Shown here: one piece after another, positions 7,014 to 13,300 of the stretch
Layout: every line of letters starts with the position of its first letter
Position numbering within the stretch: the stretch's first letter is position 1
IMG/VR virus record: IMGVR_UViG_3300044638_004272
Coordinates: 1-20,938 of that record
Length of the DNA: 20,938 bases
Origin: a virus
Direction: 5' to 3' (one strand)
The notes under the pieces: model-generated
Databases searched by the model: none
What the model was told of the DNA's origin: nothing
The model's input: the letters and a program-made list of their open reading frames with translations, nothing else
Made by a program: the position numbers and the translations under genes

Positions 7014-7892
7014 TCAGTCCTCCAGCATCGCGTCGATGGCGTTCAGCAGGTGCTTGGTGTTCTCGTTAAGCTCCTCACGCTTGCCTGAGTCATCGCGCAG
7101 TACCTGCGCCGCAGGCATCATCTCACCGATACGCTTGGCCAGATTAACCGTACGCTCCGGCATAATGTCTGCCAGCTCCATCAGCATGTCGATCTCAGCG
7201 TGGACGTTCTCGATAACAGAGTCACGAAAGATCGGCGGTTTAACAATCTCGACACCGCGCTTGTCGACTGACACACGGTCTTGCTTGCCCGTAACTTCCG
7301 CGAGGTGCGCCACCACTTTACGCAGTCTGGTCAGCGGGTCACGGTACACTGACTCCATGCTGTCTTTGACCTCAGATTCTACCTGCACACGCAGCAGATC
7401 AAGTTCCTCTGTCTGAAGCTGCACACGGAAGTCACCGTAGTCTGTGACTGGGCGATAGCTCACACGCATCTTGAAACCAGCCTTCAGCTCATCTAGGTCA
7501 GGGTACACACTCGCGTCGAACATATCACCTTGCGCGTCCTTGGCGCGGGTCATCACGTTGTTCCAGTTGTTAAGGAACGCTGTGACACACTGGCTGAACT
7601 CCAGCTCGTACTTGGCCATGCGGTCAGCAAACGTCATGAAACGCTTGTTCGGCAGCAGGAACTCACCGCGTGACCACACGTACGTGGTCGACTCGATGTA
7701 CGCACGTGCGCTGGACTCAACAGTCAGGATCGGCTGGATCAGCTGCTTGGGGTACAAGTCCTTGCGGTACTGCCCAGCGTTCTGTGCGTCGTTCGCAGCT
7801 TCTGCGTCGAGCGTTGCTTTCAGGTCTTTCATCGTCATCTGCGGCTTGCGTACAGTCAACGACACCAACATTGCGTGGTCTTTAATACTCAT
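7014..7892 (-). CDS. Helical phage protein next to MoxR/VWA, possibly DUF3150-like
   Basis: 292 residues from the ATG giving MSIKDHAMLVSLTV, which has AAGGAG 7 bases upstream; an in-frame ATG seven codons earlier lies inside the palindrome and is unlikely. After an N-terminal strand and basic segment (SLTVRKPQMTMKDLKATLD) most of the protein is charged helix, with long runs at ~120-190 (ELDLLRVQVESEVKDSMESV) and ~220-290. In many phages and bacteria a protein of this size and helical layout accompanies MoxR and VWA genes (DUF3150 type); assignment here rests on context and pattern. It is the first gene after the promoter at 7982-8010. Confidence 0.7.
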   Translation of the reverse strand: MSIKDHAMLVSLTVRKPQMTMKDLKATLDAEAANDAQNAGQYRKDLYPKQLIQPILTVESSARAYIESTTYVWSRGEFLLPNKRFMTFADRMAKYELEFSQCVTAFLNNWNNVMTRAKDAQGDMFDASVYPDLDELKAGFKMRVSYRPVTDYGDFRVQLQTEELDLLRVQVESEVKDSMESVYRDPLTRLRKVVAHLAEVTGKQDRVSVDKRGVEIVKPPIFRDSVIENVHAEIDMLMELADIMPERTVNLAKRIGEMMPAAQVLRDDSGKREELNENTKHLLNAIDAMLED

Positions 7893-7904
7893 TGCATTGC
7901 TCCT

Positions 7905-7920
7905 TAATCCCATGGGATTA
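7905..7920. repeat. Dispersed palindrome copy 3, TAATCCCATGGGATTA
   Basis: Perfect copy immediately followed, on the minus strand, by AGGAG, the SD of the 292-residue gene. It lies in the leader about 60 bases after the promoter at 7982-8010. Confidence 0.9.
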
Positions 7921-7981
7921 GTCAGTTATCAAGTTAAGGTCGATCATCTTGGTGGGTTACTTCTCCCACTCAAGAAACACT

Positions 7982-8010
7982 ATTATAGCACAGGTAATCC
8001 TGTGTGTCAA
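7982..8010 (-). promoter_or_regulatory. Consensus sigma70 promoter with inverted-repeat operator in the spacer
   Basis: On the minus strand the -35 is TTGACA (8005-8010), the spacer is 17 bases, and the -10 is TATAAT (7982-7987), all consensus. The spacer contains CACAGG-ATTA-CCTGTG (7989-8004), a probable repressor site. It directly follows the stop of the 53-residue gene and reads into the MoxR/VWA operon. Confidence 0.88.
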
Positions 8011-8011
8011 A

Positions 8012-8173
8012 TCAAGGTCGCAGCCTCATCATCAACATCTCCAGCGCGGTTCGCGCGCTTTCCCGCATCTGCTCGCGCTCTTCGGCCATATGCCTAATCA
8101 CATCAAGCAACTCCTCTCTGGTCAACTCTGTGTTCGGCCGGCCGTACCACATAAACTCAAATTGTTCACTCAT
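8012..8173 (-). CDS. Small phage protein with YGRPN-ELTREELL motif
   Basis: 53 residues (MSEQFEFMWYGRPNTELTRE ... LMMRLRP). The ATG overlaps the upstream stop as ATGA. An aromatic start with WYGRPNTELTREELLDVI is followed by an amphipathic helix (MAEEREQMRESARTALEML). Short proteins with this motif recur in tailed phages, with no known role (general knowledge). Its stop abuts the -35 of the next promoter, so it is the last gene of its operon. Confidence 0.75.
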   Translation of the reverse strand: MSEQFEFMWYGRPNTELTREELLDVIRHMAEEREQMRESARTALEMLMMRLRP

Positions 8174-8835
8174 ACCCGTGTCACCTCTCCCTGCAGTCCT
8201 TCCCACACCGGTATCAGCTCCAGCTGTGTGTGGTCTGTGTTGGTCAACTCAGAGTTGTATCCGTGTATCACCTCACGAACCAGACCGTTAACCTCTTGCG
8301 CGAGGTACTCTTCGCTGCCCTCAAGCCCCCACTCAAGCCCACCCAGCGACGCCGTGTGATCTGTGTGTTTTTCGCCGTCAGAGTCCAGCAGGGTTACCTG
8401 CAAGTACGCCCAGCACCAGTCGTTGTTGTACCAGCCCTTGACGTACTCGTAGTCAGATATGACGGCTTTCATCAGTGCGTCCTTGTCATCGGCGGGAACT
8501 CCCCACTGCGCCGCTGCAATTTTCAGCGTCTCCCACACGTCGTACCACTTGCTGTATCTACCATACCTGCTATCGCGAGTGCTCACCAGCCGAAACATCT
8601 TGGCACGGGCAACTTCCTCCATCGCCTGTGCGGAGCACTGCTCGTCGTCATCCCACCCCTGACGCTCGATCAGCTCATCGACATCCGTGGGGTCGTATTC
8701 AAAGTCCATGACAACACCATGCCCCTCATGCTCCTGCTCGGGTGGGCCGTAGTGGTCATCCGCAATGATCTGCACCTTACATTTAAGCTGCGTGGGGTGG
8801 TGCAGCACTGTGTATTCTTTGAGTATGTCCATCAT
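8170..8835 (-). CDS. Acidic phage hypothetical protein
   Basis: 221 residues, start MMDILKEYTVLHHP. It is acidic and rich in Trp and Asp/Glu. Recognisable pieces are DFEYDPTDVDEL, a central RYGRYSKWYDVWE helix, and a beta segment WCWAYLQVTLLDSDG followed by SLGGLEWGLEGSEEYLAQEV. The last arrangement, a strand pair then (S/G)LWG-type turn and helix, is seen in several phage accessory proteins. ATGA overlaps at both ends. Function unknown. Confidence 0.75.
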   Translation of the reverse strand: MMDILKEYTVLHHPTQLKCKVQIIADDHYGPPEQEHEGHGVVMDFEYDPTDVDELIERQGWDDDEQCSAQAMEEVARAKMFRLVSTRDSRYGRYSKWYDVWETLKIAAAQWGVPADDKDALMKAVISDYEYVKGWYNNDWCWAYLQVTLLDSDGEKHTDHTASLGGLEWGLEGSEEYLAQEVNGLVREVIHGYNSELTNTDHTQLELIPVWEGLQGEVTRV

Positions 8836-9494
8836 CTGTCCAACTCCCTCATGGCAAGCAACGCTTGCTTCAGTATGCGCCCATCCTCGTTGCTATGGTG
8901 CAAAAAGGAACCCAGTGTTACACGCAGGTTAATTGCGTTCTGCAGCGCGGTCTTCTGCTCGGTGGTGAAATACTCGTTGTAAATCTCCTCGGGCACGGTG
9001 TCCGTCATGAGAAGCATCGCACTTTTTAACCACTCGATGTACTGCTTCACTTGGAACACGTATGTCTTGGCGTTCCTTCGCGTGTTGAGTAATCCGTCGA
9101 GCGCTTTGCGTGTGTTGGATACGGCATTCTCCAGATAGTCCGGGTTCAACCGACCCACATCTTTTCCGATAAGCCACGGCATGTATGGCATCTGGTAAAT
9201 CCTTAGCGTGGGCTCGCACTGCGACGCGCGCCACCGCAGTTGTGATAGTTGTTTGTTTGTGGTTTTTGACCAATTGTGCGATGCCATGTGCAGCTCGCGC
9301 TCGTCGGTGAGTTTGTTGCGCACCAAGTTTGCCACCGTTGTTTTGTATGAGATAAACTCACCGATGGGTTGAAACCACCGTGACGTATTGTCGTTAGTGA
9401 CAAAGATGTTGGGTGCGTACCTGAAGTTACTCGATTCGTATGGATGGGTGTCGTCGCGCAGTGCTTTATCTACCATTTGTGCGTGGTTTAGCAT
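8832..9494 (-). CDS. Phage hypothetical protein
   Basis: 220 residues (MLNHAQMVDKALRDDTHPYE ... LAMRELDR). Mostly helical, basic and aromatic in the middle (HNWSKTTNKQLSQLRWRA), without signal peptide or membrane segment. AAGGAG precedes the ATG by 6 bases in a leader shared with two other genes and fused to the palindrome. No family recognised. It begins a sub-block of three coupled genes that ends at the 8.0-kb promoter. Confidence 0.75.
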   Translation of the reverse strand: MLNHAQMVDKALRDDTHPYESSNFRYAPNIFVTNDNTSRWFQPIGEFISYKTTVANLVRNKLTDERELHMASHNWSKTTNKQLSQLRWRASQCEPTLRIYQMPYMPWLIGKDVGRLNPDYLENAVSNTRKALDGLLNTRRNAKTYVFQVKQYIEWLKSAMLLMTDTVPEEIYNEYFTTEQKTALQNAINLRVTLGSFLHHSNEDGRILKQALLAMRELDR

Positions 9495-9505
9495 GTCGTT
9501 CTCCT

Positions 9506-9521
9506 TAATCCCATGGGATTA
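9506..9521. repeat. Dispersed palindrome copy 4, TAATCCCATGGGATTA
   Basis: Perfect copy joined directly to AGGAGAACGA-CATG on the minus strand, the start region of the 220-residue gene. Confidence 0.9.
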
Positions 9522-9530
9522 GTCAGTAAG

Positions 9531-9821
9531 TTAGTGAATCGGAGCGTTGTCTAAGTCCTGCTGGTCTTGCAAGTACACGGAGTAATTCGTTTTCACGGTG
9601 TACAGCATCACGTCGACCGGTATGTCGAAAATCGCAGCGATGGTGTACGCGTTAATCAGTAGCGCGTTGAGCGTGTAGGTCGCTGCCAGTGACTCAAGCT
9701 CGTCTGGGTCTTTCTCTGTTTCTTTGAGGAACTCACGCACTTTTTCCTGCACTTTCGCAGCTTCAGCATTGGCGAGTTTATGCAGTTCCTCGTTGTAGTT
9801 TATTGGTTTGCTTGTGTTCAT
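9531..9821 (-). CDS. Phage hypothetical protein, helical
   Basis: 96 residues (MNTSKPINYNEELHKLANAE ... QQDLDNAPIH). The N-terminal half is a charged helix (AAKVQEKVREFLKETEKDPDE) and the second half is more hydrophobic (LNALLINAYTIAAIFDIPVDV). It could be a small oligomeric regulator, but no motif is decisive. GAGGTGGTCAG gives the SD; ATGA overlap with the upstream stop. Confidence 0.7.
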   Translation of the reverse strand: MNTSKPINYNEELHKLANAEAAKVQEKVREFLKETEKDPDELESLAATYTLNALLINAYTIAAIFDIPVDVMLYTVKTNYSVYLQDQQDLDNAPIH

Positions 9822-10036
9822 CTGACCACCTCCACTTCGGCTTCAGTTTCCACCCACACACGGGCACCGCATGACAGCGGATCATCTGGGCTGTACACCA
9901 CACGGCTTGCGCCGTGCACCAGCACCTCGTTGCACTTGGTGTTGGCTTTGTACGTCTTGACGGTCAGCACCGGCAGGTCTGCACCTTTGGTGTTGGCACG
10001 GATGTTGTGCTGGTTCACGTGTATGCGTGTTTTCAT
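9818..10036 (-). CDS. Small beta-rich phage protein
   Basis: 72 residues (MKTRIHVNQHNIRANTKGAD ... ETEAEVEVVR). Short basic strands at the start and an acidic strand at the end suggest a small beta barrel. The HNIRANTK and GASRVVYSP pattern recurs in small proteins of proteobacterial phages as I recall it, without function. TGATG overlap with the upstream gene and ATGA with the next. Confidence 0.7.
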   Translation of the reverse strand: MKTRIHVNQHNIRANTKGADLPVLTVKTYKANTKCNEVLVHGASRVVYSPDDPLSCGARVWVETEAEVEVVR

Positions 10037-10296
10037 CAGTACACCACCATGTACTTGGACAGTACGTCAACGTCTTCGAGCGCCACCAACTGGCAGGAAT
10101 GCACCGCGTAGTGGAATGCACCGCCGCAGTCGTATACTCCTCGATTAGACCACTCGAGGTCTTCTTCATCATCGTGGCACTCACCCAGCAGGGCGTTGCG
10201 CTTGGCTTCTTCCTCGTTGTCAGCGATGACCAGTGATGTTGTGTCTTTGGCGTACTCGCCCGCTAAAATTTCTATAACAACGTAATAGGTGTTCAT
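10036..10296 (-). CDS. Small phage protein, DpnD/PcfM-like N-terminus (weak)
   Basis: 86 residues from the ATG giving MNTYYVVIEILAGE, which has AAGGAG 8 bases upstream and overlaps the previous stop as ATGA; an upstream in-frame ATG is rejected. The strand followed by SLVIADNEEEAKRNAL resembles the strand-helix layout of DpnD/PcfM-type small proteins, and the next gene upstream starts similarly. The rest has a Cys/His-containing DCGGAFHYAVHSCQ segment. Function unknown. Confidence 0.7.
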   Translation of the reverse strand: MNTYYVVIEILAGEYAKDTTSLVIADNEEEAKRNALLGECHDDEEDLEWSNRGVYDCGGAFHYAVHSCQLVALEDVDVLSKYMVVY

Positions 10297-10655
10297 TGCA
10301 CTTCTCCTTCGGCAGCTTCCTGCTCGTAATGCCATTCGGCTTGGGTTGTTACGCGCTCCCAGTCAAGGTTGAGATGAGAGCACAGGTGGATCAGGTCAGT
10401 TACTGCGTCGATGATTGCCTCTTCACTTACATCACCCTGCAGCATACTGCGGGCGTCAGTGGCTCGTTTGTTCATAAATTGTCCTTCTACTTCGGCTTGA
10501 CGTTCGTACACCGCTATGCACATGGCATCTCGCTGCACAGGGTCTGCGTTTATGATTTTCACTTCTGCTTTCAACTCTGCCTCATCGGCACTTGTCGCTT
10601 CTACGGCAACGCGGTACGTGATGTTCTCGTGGACTAGGACGTTGTAGGTTTTCAC
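10293..10655 (-). CDS. Phage protein with DpnD/PcfM-like N-terminus (weak)
   Basis: 120 residues, GTG start (MKTYNVLVHENITYRVAVEA). GAGGGGG precedes it by about 8 bases, and two bases separate it from the upstream stop. The N-terminal beta hairpin followed by TSADEAELKAEVK matches the pattern of DpnD/PcfM-type proteins. The C-terminal helical part (EEAIIDAVTDLIHLCSHLNLDWE ... AEWHYEQEAAEG) is common in phage and mobile-element proteins of unknown role. It probably belongs to the same family as its downstream neighbour. Confidence 0.72.
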   Translation of the reverse strand: MKTYNVLVHENITYRVAVEATSADEAELKAEVKIINADPVQRDAMCIAVYERQAEVEGQFMNKRATDARSMLQGDVSEEAIIDAVTDLIHLCSHLNLDWERVTTQAEWHYEQEAAEGEVQ

Positions 10656-10657
10656 AA

Positions 10658-11143
10658 TTAGACCCCCTCGTCATTGAGTATTGCGGCCATTTTCTCGGCT
10701 TGTGCCATTGTGTGGACGTAGCAGGGGTGGCCCATGTTGAAATCGAAATTCCCAGTCGCCCATTCACGATTCCCGCCGACGGCGATCCGTTTAAATACAC
10801 ACCAGCGCCGTGCTGATTTCATCCATTCTCCAGCATCAGGGTCTACCGCAAAAGCAGCAGCACAGATTTTCAGCGTCTGGCTCACCGCTTTACTTGCGAT
10901 CTCGGTATGGGCTTCGGTCTTGAAGCAGTTTCCATGGCTTAGTGCGTCAGCGTCCCAGCGCCCGAGGCAGTTCTGTGTACGTTCGCTATTTCCGTTGGGA
11001 GCAACGTACAGGTAGTATTCCCCATCTTCCGGCTTCCACCGCGTTGGCAGTGCGGGTTTGTCCGGTGCTTCGATGATTGCACGTAAAGCACGTGCCTCGG
11101 CTTCGATTGCTTCGATACGTTTTACTGCGTCTTGTTTGTTCAT
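10658..11143 (-). CDS. Phage hypothetical protein with N-terminal coiled coil
   Basis: 161 residues (MNKQDAVKRIEAIEAEARAL ... AAILNDEGV). A short coiled coil (residues ~3-26) is followed by WKPEDGEYYLYVAPNG, a typical phage accessory-protein strand pair, and then WCVFKRIAVGGNREWATG. GGAGAACAAGC precedes the ATG; ATGA overlap upstream. No catalytic motif. Confidence 0.75.
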   Translation of the reverse strand: MNKQDAVKRIEAIEAEARALRAIIEAPDKPALPTRWKPEDGEYYLYVAPNGNSERTQNCLGRWDADALSHGNCFKTEAHTEIASKAVSQTLKICAAAFAVDPDAGEWMKSARRWCVFKRIAVGGNREWATGNFDFNMGHPCYVHTMAQAEKMAAILNDEGV

Positions 11144-11583
11144 GCTTGTTCTCCGTTAAGTGCGTTGATTAGTATTTGTTCAGCGGACAAAAAGTCCTCG
11201 TTCTCCCAGCTTGGGTAATCGCAGGCTAGGATTACCTCTTTCAACTGCGCAGTAGTCAGCACTATAGTGTGCTGCTTGGTTTCTTGTATCAGTTTCATTG
11301 CATCCCACACCATCCGCTGGATGTGGTCTACATTCGGTTCGCATATCTCGACCGAATGAGCTTCTAGTGCTTTGTGCGCCGTGGCTAACAACTCACAGGC
11401 AATCTGTGCGTTGGTCTTGGGCTTGCGCCGGTACTCGAAATCTACACACCAGCACGGGTCACCCTTCATCACAAACCAGTCATGCTTGCGAGGGGCGCGA
11501 GCCTCCCATAACTCCCACGGCTTGTCCGTGGTCATTGCGTCTTGTGCGTATGCCGCCATCTTGTCTGCGTGTACGTGTTTCAT
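11140..11583 (-). CDS. Phage hypothetical protein, KHxHADxMxxYAQDA family
   Basis: 147 residues. The N-terminus MKHVHADKMAAYAQDAMTTD followed by PWELWE and a CWCVDFEYRRKP segment is a pattern I recognise from many proteobacterial phages, where it is annotated as hypothetical. The C-terminal half is helical (LTTAQLKEVILACDYPSW). AAGGAG precedes the ATG and also overlaps the final codons of the upstream HTH gene (ATGA). Function unknown. Confidence 0.8.
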   Translation of the reverse strand: MKHVHADKMAAYAQDAMTTDKPWELWEARAPRKHDWFVMKGDPCWCVDFEYRRKPKTNAQIACELLATAHKALEAHSVEICEPNVDHIQRMVWDAMKLIQETKQHTIVLTTAQLKEVILACDYPSWENEDFLSAEQILINALNGEQA

Positions 11584-11849
11584 TTCACACTCCTTAAGTG
11601 CTTAGGTACAGGTTGTTTGGTTTTCTGGAGGACTATGTTGTAGCCCAGTACTCTGGCAACAGGTGCAAGTTTGTCGATGCGTGGAGCCATGGTCTTGCCC
11701 GACTTCCACGCATACAACGTCACCCAGTGGCATCCTGCTTGGGCTGCGATATCCCGCAGCCCCTCATCTGAGTACTTCCATAGCTCATGTATCATGTCTA
11801 GGAATATCTCCTCGCGTGTGTCCGTGTTGAGCACTAGTTTTGCTTTCAT
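11580..11849 (-). CDS. Helix-turn-helix (XRE/Cro-like) DNA-binding protein
   Basis: 89 residues from the ATG giving MKAKLVLNTDTREE, with AAGGAG about 8 bases upstream; the earlier in-frame ATG would need start codons without an SD. Residues ~26-70 (SDEGLRDIAAQAGCHWVTLYAWKSGKTMAP ... ARVLGYNIV, given in pieces) match the Cro/C1-type fold: helix, IAAQAGCHWVTLYAW as helix 2-turn-helix 3, and a stabilising helix. A C-terminal basic tail follows. It is a candidate to bind one of the two operator families seen here, but nothing in the sequence links it to a specific site. Confidence 0.82.
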   Translation of the reverse strand: MKAKLVLNTDTREEIFLDMIHELWKYSDEGLRDIAAQAGCHWVTLYAWKSGKTMAPRIDKLAPVARVLGYNIVLQKTKQPVPKHLRSVK

Positions 11850-12067
11850 GGTTGGTCTCCTTCGCACAGGTGTGCAGTGTTGTTGTAATCAGGCCAACCG
11901 TGTTCGCCGTTGGTAGCGGCGAAGAGCTGGGTCATCTCGCAGTGGTGTTTCAGTTCAAGGTCTTGGTCGTCCGGCATGGGAATCACCAACCCCACCGCAA
12001 CAAGCAACACTACAATTACAAAGCCGCCTGCGATTCGCATAACTCCTAAAGAATAATCATCGTGCAT
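11846..12067 (-). CDS. Small single-span membrane protein
   Basis: 73 residues (MHDDYSLGVMRIAGGF ... HLCEGDQP). One transmembrane helix at ~11-31 (RIAGGFVIVVLLVAVGLVIPM), then a polar domain with Cys and His (HHCEMTQLF, TAHLCEG). AAGGAGAACGAG precedes the ATG and is fused to the palindrome. ATGA overlap with the HTH gene. Role unknown; possibly a membrane-anchored accessory factor. Confidence 0.7.
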   Translation of the reverse strand: MHDDYSLGVMRIAGGFVIVVLLVAVGLVIPMPDDQDLELKHHCEMTQLFAATNGEHGWPDYNNTAHLCEGDQP

Positions 12068-12078
12068 CTCGTTCTCCT

Positions 12079-12094
12079 TAATCCCATGGGATTA
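12079..12094. repeat. Dispersed palindrome copy 5, TAATCCCATGGGATTA
   Basis: Perfect copy. It carries the TAA stop of the 117-residue gene and runs straight into AGGAGAACGAGATG of the next. Confidence 0.9.
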
Positions 12095-12445
12095 GCTTGT
12101 CGGTTGTTGTTGCGCGTACATAACTGTTTCCACACGCCCGTCGTAGTAGTGCAAGCGGCCTTTTTTGCGGTAGTGACCAGCAGTCAACTGCGTGACCGGT
12201 GTGCCGTAGTTCGTCGGCACGTCATACCCATCGCTGTCGTCCACCCACCCCGTTGACCAGCGTGGCCCACAGCACTCGCAGTATTGGCTGTGTGGTTCAA
12301 AGAGCGCCTCTGCGCGCTCGGTCGCCTCGGCTGCGTTAGGCGCTTGTATATACACATCTTCTGCCACATCATCATCGACGATGAAGTAACCACCAGAGTT
12401 GTTCTGACTGTAGTGAAACCATTTCAGGGTTGTTACGTTGTTCAT
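12092..12445 (-). CDS. Phage hypothetical protein, QNNSGG family
   Basis: 117 residues. The N-terminus WFHYSQNNSGGYFIVDDDV, then VYIQAPNAAEATERAEALF and a CECCGPRW Cys cluster, is a combination I recognise from many phages of proteobacteria, where the function is unknown. The CxCC pattern may bind metal. AAGGAGAACGAG precedes the ATG in a leader identical to that of the 73-residue gene. The stop codon lies in the downstream palindrome. Confidence 0.82.
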   Translation of the reverse strand: MNNVTTLKWFHYSQNNSGGYFIVDDDVAEDVYIQAPNAAEATERAEALFEPHSQYCECCGPRWSTGWVDDSDGYDVPTNYGTPVTQLTAGHYRKKGRLHYYDGRVETVMYAQQQPTS

Positions 12446-12456
12446 CTCGTTCTCCT

Positions 12457-12472
12457 TAATCCCATGGGATTA
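12457..12472. repeat. Dispersed palindrome copy 6, TAATCCCATGGGATTA
   Basis: Perfect copy with the same fused leader (AGGAGAACGAGATG) as copy 5. The two leaders are identical across at least 28 bases. Confidence 0.9.
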
Positions 12473-12484
12473 GCTTGTCGGTTG

Positions 12485-12799
12485 TTAGATCGTTGTCAGT
12501 TTGCCGTGACCCTTGCGCATAAACGCGTACAGGTCAGTGTGCTTGTTGCGATACTCGGTCAGCGTGTGTGCATGTGCATGAGCCAGCGGGCTGGTCGCAG
12601 GCTGTCTGAACCGTGGTTGGCTGGATGACCCAGCCACGTTGTTACGCTGTGCAACGGCATGAGCGTCCTGCTCACCGCATGGCAGGCAGGTGGTATAACC
12701 CAGCGCACGGCGGCGCATTGGGTACGGTGCTGCACACTCTCTGCAGAATGTAATGTCGTCGGGGTCTATGTTCAGTAAGTCAGTTGTCGTTAATCCCAT
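12485..12799 (-). CDS. DksA/TraR-type zinc-finger protein
   Basis: 104 residues. Four cysteines at 19, 22, 38 and 41 (CREC ... TTCLPCG) with basic PMRRRALGY between them form the C4 zinc finger of the DksA/TraR family. TraR-like phage proteins bind RNA polymerase in the secondary channel and alter host transcription; that is family knowledge, and the coiled-coil tip residues of full DksA are absent. The remainder (SSSQPRFRQPAT ... RKGHGKLTTI) is basic and low complexity. The ATG lies inside palindrome copy 7 with AGGAG 8 bases upstream. It is the first gene after the 12.9-kb promoter, consistent with early expression. Confidence 0.8.
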   Translation of the reverse strand: MGLTTTDLLNIDPDDITFCRECAAPYPMRRRALGYTTCLPCGEQDAHAVAQRNNVAGSSSQPRFRQPATSPLAHAHAHTLTEYRNKHTDLYAFMRKGHGKLTTI

Positions 12800-12806
12800 G
12801 GGATTA
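12791..12806. repeat. Dispersed palindrome copy 7, containing a start codon
   Basis: Perfect TAATCCCATGGGATTA. The ATG at its centre is the likely start of the zinc-finger gene, with SD AGGAG just outside the palindrome. Confidence 0.9.
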
Positions 12807-12875
12807 GCTCCTGTGCAGTTGTTACGTGATTAAGTGTCTTGCACTCAAGCAGGACGATCTCCCACTTGAATGACT

Positions 12876-12904
12876 ATTATAGCACAGGTAACCCTGTGGG
12901 TCAA
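12876..12904 (-). promoter_or_regulatory. Sigma70 promoter with inverted-repeat operator in the spacer
   Basis: Minus strand: -35 TTGACC (12899-12904), spacer of 17 bases, -10 TATAAT (12876-12881). The spacer holds CACAGG-GTTA-CCTGTG (12883-12898). The layout is identical to the 8.0-kb promoter, including a TAGTG/TAGTC-type start and a downstream GTGGGAGA. It drives the operon starting with the zinc-finger gene. Confidence 0.87.
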
Positions 12905-12905
12905 A

Positions 12906-12966
12906 TGAAGGGGTCGGCACAAGGGGTCAAAACAAGTCTGTGGGACAACTGAAGGGGTCGGCACAA
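12906..12966. repeat. Direct repeat TGAAGGGGTCGGCACAA upstream of the 12.9-kb promoter
   Basis: Exact 17-base copies at 12906-12922 and 12950-12966, separated by a segment that also repeats GGGTCAA. It sits upstream of the -35 and after the RHH gene. It could be an activator site or the remains of a promoter duplication. Confidence 0.75.
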
Positions 12967-12997
12967 CGACCCCCCACTCACGCACACACGCACACGC

Positions 12998-13255
12998 CTA
13001 CGAATCGAACAGGGAGTCGAGTTCTTCAGCCAGATCACGGGCGGGTTTCTGCACCCGAGGAACGGGTGTTTGTTGTATCGGGTTGGCTGTGGCTTGGGTG
13101 TTTGGTTGCGCAAGCAGTTGCAGTTTCGATGGGTCTCGCAGATATGCACGCAGTATCGCACGCATAAAAACGGTCAACGGCAGTCCACTAGCAGCCGCAG
13201 CGCGTTGCAACTCAAGCATGGTTTCTGGGGTATCACGGTAGGTTAGTGCCTTCAC
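12998..13255 (-). CDS. Ribbon-helix-helix DNA-binding protein
   Basis: 85 residues, GTG start (MKALTYRDTPETMLELQRAA) with GAGGAG 9 bases upstream. The first ~42 residues show the ribbon strand KALTYRDT, helix A (PETMLELQRAAAAS), the turn GLPLT and helix B (VFMRAILRAYLRD), the Arc/CopG/MetJ layout. A Pro/Gln-rich linker and an acidic tail (AEELDSLFDS) follow. RHH proteins bind tandem short repeats as dimers and often control their own gene or plasmid partition. Directly upstream lies an array of such repeats at 13301-13489, which makes it a good candidate binding partner. Confidence 0.82.
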   Translation of the reverse strand: MKALTYRDTPETMLELQRAAAASGLPLTVFMRAILRAYLRDPSKLQLLAQPNTQATANPIQQTPVPRVQKPARDLAEELDSLFDS

Positions 13256-13300
13256 TTTAGATTCTCCTCAACGTAGGTTTTTAAGGGTTGATACCGCTTA

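Noticed and set aside
8230-8982. Long plus-strand frame of 250 codons opposite the minus-strand genes
   Set aside because: It is antisense to two coupled minus-strand genes and has no SD. Its composition is that of a reversed coding sequence.
12901-13161. Minus-strand frame overlapping the RHH gene
   Set aside because: It overlaps the RHH gene, whose fold and SD are convincing.
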